Positions 46,601 to 58,600 of a stretch of 64,000 bases of DNA are shown piece after piece (position 1 is the first letter of the stretch; the number at the start of each line of letters is the position of its first letter). Position numbers and translations under genes: made by a program. The stretch is from contig OY755242.1 in NCBI GenBank assembly GCA_963576725.1, forward strand, positions 24,107,869-24,171,868, given 5' to 3'. The DNA is from Azorinus chamasolen (Eukaryota > Mollusca > Bivalvia > Cardiida > Solecurtidae). Under the pieces are notes generated by a model that did not search any database, was not told the origin of the DNA, and was given only the letters and a program-made list of their open reading frames with translations.

Positions 46601-49600
46601 TCCTGTGTATATATGCCTTATATAAAACATTATCTCTGTCCTCCATAAATACGCCTTTCTATACCTCTGTAAAAATCACTTCTTGAAACCATTGTGATAA
46701 ATAGAGCATTTGCTCCAATAGGAGCAAATGGTCTATTTATCACAATGGTTTCAATACTACACAATTCTAACTTTTTCCTTTTCTCTAATTAATGCTCCTT
46801 TTTGGTAGATTTATTCAAAGAGGTATGTAGGATCTAAAAATAGCCTATGAGGGAATGGGTTATCTAATAAATATTCATGATGTCATTATTACTGACATTC
46901 ATGAATACTCAACAGGTAAAGAGTTAACAGCTTCATTGTTACACTGTTGACCAACAACTCGCTTATCGAGTGTCGAGTGCAAGACTGTAGTAACTACAAG
47001 AAGTATGCCTTTATAAATTTTGTAAAAGAATTGCGTTTTTCTAAAACTATCTAAATGGACTGTCCTATCACTTGTACTGAAAAAAATGCTGTCAGAGTGT
47101 TAACCCTTTACTCCATAAATAAGCCTTTCTACGCCTTTGCAAACAGAGTAGACCCAGATCAGACGGCTCCTAATGGAGCCGTCTGATCAGGGTCTGCTCT
47201 GTTCTGCTTATAACACAATATAGATCTGATTCTACAGTTTCTGCCATGGCCAAAATATCCTGTGTTCATTATGCCAATATAAATATGAATCTAATTAATA
47301 CACATGTATTCATGAGGTCATTATTTCTTTCATAAATATTCATGGCGTAAAGGGTTAATTAGTTTAGTTGTGATGAAAACTAAGTTACTCAACGTCTCCA
47401 CTGGATCCATTGAGTTTGCAATGGTCATAGAGAGTTAATTCGATAGACTGTAGTTTGTCACCCATCATTCTATATAAGCTCTTACCCTTTGTTCTGTAAG
47501 AATTCCTACTGATAACTTCACAGATATATTTCCATATTTCACACTGCATACTGTCCTTGGTGATATATCTGTCTCTGTAACAAAACAGAACAAATTGTAT
47601 TATATCATAAATTCTAATTTAAGAATTTATTTCTAAATGAATATTCATAGACTGAACACACACACACATTACATATTAACCCTTTCCCTGTTCTATTCCA
47701 AATTTTAATACCTACTGACTATTCATGGACAAAGACCAAGATATAATGGCTACAAACATGTGTGTAATGTTTGGTGTGGATTGGACAAATACTTTCCAAG
47801 AAAGAGTCTGGACAAGATATTTTTAAAGTCAATTTTGCAAATAAAGGGCAGCAACTTCTAAATGACTAAAGCAATTTACATGGCTATCTAACTTGATCAA
47901 GATATGCTAGCCACAAACATGTGTGTAAAGTTTGGTGAAGATTGGACAAATAATTTCCACGAAAGAGTCCGGACATTATATATTTTAAAGTAATTTTTGC
48001 AAATAAAGGGATGCAACTCCTAATCGACTAAGGTGTTTTATATGGCTTCCGAACATGACCAAAACATAATGGCCACAAACATGTGTGTAAAGTTTGGCGT
48101 GGATTGGACAAATAATTACTAAGAAAGAGCCTGGACAAATTCTTCTAGATGTGCATACGTAGGTGCGTGTATGTATGTGATATGTAAGTATGTGAGTGCG
48201 TACGTGCATACGTACGGACAAGGGCAACCCTATATGCCACCACTATGTGGGGGCATAAAAATATGGAAGGTGGAACATTTAGTCTTTTTAGAAAGTTAAG
48301 AAACAGATCTTTCAAATCCCATAAGCAAACAGAGCAGACCCTGATCAGACGGCTCTTATAGGAGCTGTCTGATCTGGGTCTACTTTGTTTGCAAATGTGT
48401 GAAAGAAGGGTTAATTATAAAATTATTGACTGTAACAGAAACTTCAGAATAAAATCTGTATTATTCCATAAGATGTCTGATCAAGGTTTACTCTGTTTGC
48501 AAGTTGCCAAAAGTCATATCTATATTTATACAGTTTCTCTTCTAAACATCCAATAAATAAGTTTTACATGATCAACACAGTGACATTATTTGTAAACACT
48601 TACAAAATAAACACATACTCATTTATATATGATTCAATACCATCAAATAATAAAAACATGCATAATAAGCAAGCATAGATTCTTCTACACTGACCCAAAA
48701 TGAAAACTTTACATAGAATTCAAAAGTATATATTTTAATAATAAAATTTATATTCGGGGTAATTTTTTTTTGTAATCCAAGCTTTGATGCCATATTGATG
48801 TCTCTGTGTCATTTATTGGATGAAAATCAGATATTGCATCTTTTTTAATGAATTATTCAGTTGAGAGGGGTCGAAATGAAAATTTCTTAAAATTAAAATG
48901 ATTGCACAGCATTTTGGAAACAAGAGATTTCTGACTGCATACTTAACCCTTTCCGTCTTCTATGTTTATTCCAAATTTCAATACCTACTGAATATTCATG
49001 GGCAATATAATTTCCATGCAGTATGGAAGGTGGAACATTATAGCCATTTTAGAAAGTAAAGATTAAACATCTATCAAATTTCATAAGCAAACAGAGCAGA
49101 CCCTGATCAGATGGCTCCTACAGGAGCCATCTGATCTGGGTCTACTTTGTTTGCAAATGCGTGACAACATGTTTATATGAGGGAATGGGTTAACATGATG
49201 TTATAAAAATCATCAGTAACCTGTGTGACCTTCATTTTTATGAATGCATTGCAGAATACGTCGCTTCACAGAATTTACGTGACATTGTATGAGCGTTTTA
49301 GGAATACGTTGCCATTCTAACAGGAGAGCATTTTGGAGGTCATTTATGGTATCAATTTGATGATTGGACCTGGTCCTCCGACCCAATTCATCCCATATAT
49401 ATACACACAATTTTTTCACATTTGCAAACAGAGTAGATCCAAATCAGATGGCTCCTGTCAGAGCTGACTTATCATGGTTGACTCTGTTTGTTTAACCCAT
49501 TCCCTCAATATTGACAACTTTTGACAACTCTGTAAAAGTCACATTGTGAAACCATTGTGAGAAATAGAGCATTTGCTCCTATAGGAGCAAATGCTCTATT

Positions 49601-52600
49601 TATCACAATGGTTCCAAACTACAAAATTCTAAACTTTTCCTTTTCTCTAGTTAATGCTCCTTTTTGGTACATTTATTCAAAGAGGTTGTATCTAAACATA
49701 GCATATGAGGTAATGGGTTAAATGTCTGTTTGAAATAATATAAAGATCCCTTATTCATAAGCCACTGTAGAATTCTATTTAATTATCCCTTTACTACATG
49801 AATATTCATGTAAGAAATAATGTCATGAATGTGAAATAGATTATTTTTATTAATGGCTTAACAACACATCCTTTTTTTGATAGTCACAGAAACTGTAAAA
49901 TCAGATATATATTCAGATATATATATTATTTCACAAGCAAACAGATACCCTGGTCAGAAGCTTCTGCAGGACCAATCTGATATCGGTTTATTCTCTGGAA
50001 AGGTGTAGAAAGGAATATTTATGGAAAAAGGGTTAATAGTCATAAAGCCAATACATCTTAAAAAGGTAATTTTTATTTACATAAAGAATATTTATGAATT
50101 TAATGGTTAGCCCACTCCCTCATAGGCTATTTTTAGACCAACCTATGAATAAATCTACTAAATGGGAACATTACTAGAAAAAAATGAACAGTTTAGAAAT
50201 GTGTAGTTTTGAGACCCTTTTGATTAATAGAGTCTTTGCTCCATGAAGCAATTGCTCTATTTATCACAATGGTTTCAAAAGGGTGACTTTTTTGGAGGTG
50301 TAAAAAGGTGTTAATATGAGGGAATGGGTTAAATTCCTATTGTCATTTGAATACTATGTTTAATTCACATTAATAATTACTAATGTACAAACCTGAAGAA
50401 CTGTCTGAGAAAATATTCTTGAAGCTTTGAAGCACAGCACTATCAGATGGGTTGATAATGCAGATGACGTCTGTAAGAGCACTTTCTGGATGTCTTCTGG
50501 TAAAACTTTCTACTGCTGAAGAGTACAGCTCAGCCACTTCTCTCACATTGTAGCCTAATTTACCAGTGCCGAGAGCCGGAAAGGCAATGGACGTGAAGTT
50601 CTTTCCTGATGCTTTAGCTAGACACTTGTAAATTGTGTTTGACAAAACCTGGAATCAAACCAAATGCACTAACATAACCCTACATTATCACTAAAACCTA
50701 ACTTAATCTCTTTATACCATTCTTCACCACTGACAACCTAACATTGTCTCTTGATACCATTTGTCACCACTGACAACCTAACGCTGCCTCTTGATACCAT
50801 TACAACCTTGCATTGCCTCCTTATACTATTCTTCACCACTGACAACCTAACCTTGCCTCTTGATACCATTCTTCATCACTGACAACCTAACACTGTCTCT
50901 TGATACCATTCTTCACCACTGACAACCTAACATTGTCTCTTGATACCATTCTTCACCACTGACAACCTAACATTGTCTCTTGATACCATTCTTCACCACT
51001 GACAACCTAACATTGTCTCTTGATACTATTCTTCATCACTGACAACCTAACCTTGCCTCTTGATACCATTCTTCATCACTGACAACCTAACACTGTCTCT
51101 TGATACCATTCTTCATCACTGACAACCTAACACTGTCTCTTGATACCATTCTTCACCACTGACAACCTAACATTGTCTCTTGATACCATTCTTCACCACT
51201 GACAACCTAACATTGTCTCTTGATACCATTCTTCACCACTGACAACCTAACATTGTCTCTTGATACTATTCTTCATCACTGACAACCTAACCTTGCCTTT
51301 TGATACCATTCTTCACCACTAACAACTTAACATTGTCTCTTTATACCATTCTTCACCACTGACAACCTAACACTGTCTCTTGATACCATTCCTCACCACT
51401 GACAACCTAACACTGTCTCTTGATACCATTCTTCACCACTGACAACCTAACGTTGCCTCCTTTATACCATTCTTCACCACTGACAACCTAATGTTGCCTC
51501 TTAATGCCATTCTTTACCACTGACAACCAAACCTTGCCTCTTGATAGCATTCTTCACCACTGACAATGGCTGATAGTGTGCCACCTAATGTACTTTCCTA
51601 CTAAAATATACTAAATTTCAGCAAGAGGTTGTCAATATAATTTCTTTAATTTTCGCTATAAACCATATACATGTACCAATATGGAAAAGTATCCTTGACC
51701 TTGTCAGCCATGTTCTTTTCACAAATCAGAACAACTTGCACACATTTCGAAAAGTGTTAACCCAGGAACATTCCACAAAATTAGATTGATTTCCTGCCAA
51801 TGGTTTCAGGAGATATTTCAAATTCTTAACATAGTTTAAAGAAAACTAGCCCCATGCCTAGCAGCTGCCATGTTTCTTGATAAATAAAAATGGCTTGAAT
51901 AATTTACTCTTACCCTGATTGAAATGCCTTTTAACCCATTCCCTTATATTGATGCCTTCTGATGCCTCTGTAAAAGTCACTGTTTAAAACCATTATGATA
52001 AATAGAGCATTTGCTTGGTAGGAGCAAATGCTCTATTTATTACAAAGGTTTCAAAACTACATGGTTCTAAAACTTTCCATTTCCCTAATAAATGCTCCTT
52101 CCAGTAGATACATTCAAAGGGGTTGGTTCTAATATTAGCCTATGAGGGAATGAATTAAAGTATTTACTGGAAGATAAATATAGCTAATAAATATTCATGA
52201 TGTCAATAGTTTTACTAGGATATTCACCAGGCAAAGGGTAGAGTAAAATATTACCTTAGAAATATTTAGACAGTTGCTGAGTGTAAAGCATTGAGACCCA
52301 AGGCAGCAGCTAGTTTAGATCATGTTTGCAAAGTTTTGCAAACCTAAACCTCATATCTATTAACCCATTCCTCCATAGGCTATTTTTAGATCAAACCTCT
52401 TTGAATCAATCTACTGAAAAGGAGCATTAACTAGAGAAAATGAAACTTTTCGAATGTTGTAGTTTGAAACCATTGTGATAAATAGAGCATTTGCTCCTAT
52501 AGGAGTAAATGCTCTATTTATCACAATGGTTTCAAGAAGTGACTATTACAGAGGGGTAGAACGACATATTTATGGAGGAAAGGGTTAATGAACCACCATA

Positions 52601-55600
52601 AAGGAAATAATAACATAAATTCTGAAAATAGGAGATCCTTTGACGGCAAAAGTAGCAATGTGAAAAGAGAAAATAGCAGACTCAGTTTTATTGAGTCAAT
52701 TTCTCAGCAGTTATTAACAGTGCAACACTACTCACACCCCATAGCACCGGCTTAAGCAGTACCGGTATTCAATTTTCATTTTTTATGAATAATAATTAGA
52801 TTAATTTCTATAATGGCATATGAAGACATGAATTTTGACCTTGGCAGAAACTCTAGAATTAGAACTGTATTACTCTATAACGAAACAGAGCAGACCCTGG
52901 ACCTTGGACTACTCTGTTTGCCCATGTAGGCATCAAAAGCCGACTCTATCAGGCAAAGGCTTAACCAATCCAATCATACAAATACTTTTTCACACCTTGG
53001 CGACTGAGTGGACCTAGATACTGTAGTTCTAAGCTGTCTGATCTGGGTATGCTCCACTTGCTCATGAAATCATAATAGATTAATTTGACTCTACAGTTTC
53101 TACAAATACTAAACAATCCTGTATACAAAATGTCGTTATTTATTCCATGAATATTTAAAAGACGAAACCATTAACCCTTTCCTCCATAAATACGCCTTTC
53201 TACGCCTCTGTAAAAATCACCTATTGAAACCATTGTGATAAATAAAGCATTTGCTCCTATCGGAGCAAATGCTTTATTTATCACAATGGTTTCAAACTAC
53301 AAAATTCTAAAATTTTCCTTTCCTCTAGTTAATGCTCCTTTTCGGTAGATACATTCAAAGAGGTTGGGTCTAAAAATAGCATAATTATGGAGGAAAGGGT
53401 TAAAAAAAAATTCTCTAAGAGAAAAACTTCTTTACTTATGAACCAATTCTATAATGAATATGAAAATGGCAGTTTTACCTTTTTACCATGTTTGGAATTT
53501 GATTGTGGTATGCACACAAAGAACACTGTATCACACATCAAGTTATTTGATTTTACACTGGCTATCTCGCCAGCCTTGATACCATTTGGGTACTGCTCCT
53601 TGCACTTGTTCTGCAGACTCTCGCCATCTTTTTGTAACAAAGCATTTGCGACAGCCCCACCTTGGCTGATGACCAAACTACCAGGTACACCACACACAAT
53701 AGCACCAGTCTGAAATACCATTAACCCTGTTAAACCTTGATTGTAGAAGTAGAATTGTCCCTCATTCTTTAAAGCATGTTCAACCCATTCCCTCATACCG
53801 ACACCTCTGTAAAAGTCACATTTTGAAACCATTGTGATAAATAGAGCATTTAGTCCATAGCAGCAAATGCTCAATTTATCACATTGCAGTTTCAAAACTA
53901 CACAAATTGTGACAATTCTAAAAAAAAATTTCTAGTAAATGCTCCCTTTTAGTAGATTTATTCAAAGAGGTTGAGTCTAAAAATAACCTTTGATTGGGTT
54001 AAGTGATAGTCACTACTTTCAACGTGCTTAAATCCTTTCCCTTATATAAAAATGTTTTACGCATTTGGAAACAGAGCAGACCCAAATCAGAAAACTCCTA
54101 TAGAAGCCGTCTGATCAGGGTCTGCTCTGTTTGCTAATTGAATTTGAAAGATGTGTTTCTTTTAACTCTCTAAAATTGCTACAATGTTTCACCTTCCATA
54201 TTTCCGTATAACTATTTTTGTCCATGACTATTCTGTAGGTACAGTAAAACCTCTCTATAACGGCCACTAAATTGTGTTAATTAGCTGGTATATTAGGGCA
54301 GGTGGCTGCTTAAAGCAAGTTGAAAGTAAAACAACACTCCTATAGGCGCGTTCTGTTTTTCTTTCACCTTGCTTTAAGCAGCCACCTGCTTTTATCACAA
54401 AATACTTGATGTAATTTAGTGGCCTTTATAGAGAGGTTTAACTGTATTGAAATTTGGAATAAGTATAGAACAGGGAAAGGGTTAAAAATGCCCAATAATT
54501 GTTAATATCCTGAAAAGATGTATATCACAAGAAAACCAGTTGAATAAACACCAAAGAAAACACAACTTTCATGTGCTTGATATGTTAATGTATTAGTATT
54601 TATGTGGCTCACATTTTAGTTTCTCAACTGTTAGAAAAGGGCAGATTATATTTTGCTGTAAAACAAAATTTGTAAGTATCCATGAAAAAGGTTTATTTTG
54701 TATCACAAGGGCATTTTTCGATATAAGTTCCATTTGACAATATTCATAATGATTGAACATAATAAGTTTTAGTATGTGAAAATTTATTAAGTAAAGTGTA
54801 AGATTTATTTTAAAGCAATTCTGTTATATATATATACAGTAAAACCTCTCTATAACGGCCACTAAAGTGTGCTAATTAGTTGGTATATAGGGCAGGTGAC
54901 TGCTTAAAGCAAGGTGAAAGAAAAACAGAACGCTCCTATAGGAGCGTTCTGTTTTACTTTCACCTTGCTTTAAGAAGCCACCTGCCTTTAACACAAAATA
55001 CTTGATGTAATTTAGTAGCCGTTATAGAGAGGTTTTGCTGTATATATATACACACATATTCTGATACACATACCTTCTGTCCAGTAACATCACCCTTAGC
55101 AACTGTTACTGTGACTTTACCAATCTTTCTTGAGCAAATATTATCTGCAAGGGATAAGATACATGTAGTTTTAAAGGAAGATCATCATCATTATCATACA
55201 ATTTTTGATTATCCAGGCCTTAATTGTATCCCCAAACAAGGGTGGGGCCTGGTTGTCCAGTCAGGAGTGAAGTTTCCCTCTCCATGTTTGACAGTTATAA
55301 TAGTTAGCGGTGATCATTCCCATATACTCTTTGTCACACATTTACTCGATAAATACACCTTTCTACACCTTTGCAAACAGAGTAGACACTAATCAGATGG
55401 CTTCTTAGAGCTCTTATAGGAGCTGTCTGATTATGATATAACATAGATATGATTCTACAGTTTTTACAGTACAGTAAAACCCCGCTAATGCGACCACCTA
55501 AATGAGGTATAATTCTGGATGCTAGATGCAGGTGGTAGCTTAATGCAGGACAAAAGTAATGCAGAAAGCCCCAAGAGGAGCTTTCTGCATTACTTTTGTC

Positions 55601-58600
55601 CTGCATTAAGCAACCACCTGCTTATAAAGACACCTATGTTTATTCATTGAGTGGTCACATTAGAAGGGGTCTACTGTATATTAATTAGATTAACCGTTTA
55701 CTCCATGAATATTCATGTAAGAAATAATGACAGGACTATTTTTTTTAATGGAACATTGACACAGGACTTTTTGGCCATAGTGTAAACCGAAGAATCATAT
55801 CTATATTATTGCATAAGCAGACAGAGCAGACCCTGATTAGACAGCTCCTATAGGAGTCGCCTGATCAGATTCTACTCTATTTGCAAAGGTGTAGAAAAGC
55901 GTATTTATTGAGTAAAGGGTTAATTTGTTATAATATCACATGAACACAGGAAATTTTAGCTTAGGCAGAAACTATAGCAGTTTTAAAATGTTTTGCAATG
56001 GGAGGAACTGTAGAATCAGATCTATATTATTCAATGAGCAAGCAGAGCAGATCCTGATCAGATGGCTCCTATATAGGAGCTCTGTTTGCAAAGGCATTAA
56101 AATGTGTCTCCTTTGAGTAAGGAGTCTTAAAAAAAGGTGCTTAGTTCTGAGTTATTATGCCCGAATTGACGATAGTCAGGGGTGGAATGGGGTACAGGGG
56201 TCTGGACCGCTTCATGGGTGTCTATATGTACTATATAGTACATATAGACCCCCATAAAGCGGTCCAGACCCCTGTGGGATGGGGGAGATCATTATGTATT
56301 GCACCTGTACACACTTGTTCGTGGCGTTGGTTGTCACAGTTTTTCATTGTCTTATATCTCACTTTACCACTAAACCTATTGGCATGGAATTGTATATATG
56401 CATTAAACACCATCATTCTATACTCTCAATGCGCACCCAGCCCATGCTGCCCGTAAGCCCAAGGTTAAGGTCAAATGAATTTTACATGCATGACATAATG
56501 AATATTATCCCTTTATCTGTCAGTGATGGAGTACATCCAGATCAGACAGCTCCTGTCATGTGATCAGGATCTGCTCTGTTTGCTTATGGAGATGTGATTA
56601 TACAGTTTCTGCCAAGTTAAAAATTTCCTGTGTTCATTTAACACATTCCCTCCTAGTGATGCATTCTGGTGCCTCTGTAGATGTCACATGTTGAATGCTC
56701 TATTTATCACAATGGTTTCAAAACTACACAATTCTAAACTTTTCCTTTTCTATAGTTAATGCTCCTTTTCGGTAGATTTATTCAAAAAGGTTGAGTCTAA
56801 AAAAATTCTAGGAGGAAATGTATCAAAAAAGTAATTCTAATGTCATATGAACACAAATACATTTTGCAATGGCAGAAACTGCATGCAGAAATCATATTTA
56901 TATTGCATCATTTAAAGCAAACAGAGCAGACCCTGATACAGAGGGCTCCTACAGGAGCCATAGGTTATGGGCTTACTGTGTTTGCATACACATTAACCCA
57001 TTCCCTCATATTGACCCCTTTTGATGCCTCTGTAAAATCACTTTCTGAAACCATTGGGATAAATAAAGCATTTGCTCCATAGATAATTCATATAATGGCC
57101 TGAGGTACTAGACAGTTTATATTGAAAAATAAAACTGAAAAATAAAAACAGAAAAAAAAATATTTGTGTAATTCCTTTACTTGATGAAGATTCATATTTA
57201 TGCATAATCAAACAGAGTTGAGCCATATTTAGACAACCCCTGAAGCTGTCTTATCATGATTTGTTAACCCATTCCCTCATATTGACGACTTTTGACGATT
57301 CTGTAAAAGTCACTTTGTGAAACGATTGTGATAAATAGAGCATTTGCTCCACAGGAGCAAATGCTCTATTTATCACAATGGTTTCAAAAACTACACAATT
57401 CTAAACTTTACCTTTTCTCTAGTAAATGCTCCTTTTCGGTAGATTTTTTCAAAGAGGTTGGGGCTAAAAATAGCATATGAGGTAATGGGTTAAAATGTTT
57501 GCTTATGTAATATTATAGTTTCTAATAACCAAACATTTCCATGTCCATAATTATGCCATTATAAAAACTCAGCTAATTAATATTCATAAAATAAGTATTT
57601 TTATATGAATATTCATTAGGTAAATTTAAAAGAATACTTAACCCTTTCCCTTATATAAACGTGTTTTCACGCATTTGCAAACAGAGTAGACCCAGATCAG
57701 ATGGCTCCTAGAGGAGCCATCTGATCAGGGTCTGCTCTGTTTGCTAATAGAATTTGGTAAATCTGTTTCTTTGCTTTCTAAAATGTCTACAATATTCCAA
57801 CTTCCATATTTCTCTATAATTATTTCTTTAATGAATATTCAGTAGGTATTCAAATTTGGAATAAACATAGAACAGGGAAATTTAAGGATTAAATATTTAC
57901 CTGCAGCCTCTACACATGACTCTTCCTCTTCACCCACTGATTCATTGTACATGTATATACCAAAGTTTAATTCACTATCTGTGTCATCAGGATCATCGGT
58001 ACTTTCATCTTGCTCTGTATCTTCTAAGAAATCATCAGAACTCCTTTCAAAAGCAACAGCATTGGTGGGAGCACACTCCTTCTCTGAATCTCTTTCTGAC
58101 ATAGTCTACAAGAGAACAAACAAACTAATGGTTGAACAGTAAGACAAAGCTATAGAGAAGAAGTGCTATGTTAACCTTTTCCTTCATATAAATGCCTTTT
58201 CATGCTTTTGCAAACCGAGTAGTAACCCGGATCAGACAGGCTCCTATGGTCTGCCATTGATCAAAGGTGCCCAATTTAACACATGTTGGGACTCACCAAA
58301 TAACCACGCCCCCTCTCCCATTTATGGTCGAAGTATGCAAAACTAACCTAAAACTATCTATTTGTATCCTAAACCACTCTGAAAAAACCAAGAAAAACAC
58401 CAATCAGGGGAAAAAAATCCTATCTGGTCATGTTTTCTTTTGTTTATCAGAGTGGTTTGGGATAGATAATTCTAAGCTAGTTTTGCAATGCATATGATAC
58501 TTCGATTATAATTGGGATGTGTGTGTGTGGGGGGGGGGGGGGGGGGGGGGGGAGGGGGTGATCGAGTCCCAGCAAGCGTCGGTGGCACCCTTGCCATTGT

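Noticed and set aside
50690..51570. Possible CRISPR array (regular 40-bp spacing)
   Set aside because: The whole 40-bp unit repeats without unique spacers, and the setting is an animal intron. It is a minisatellite.
57839..58142. Plus-strand frames opposite PARP exon 2
   Set aside because: They are complements of the acidic exon; the minus-strand frame has matching splice sites and phase.
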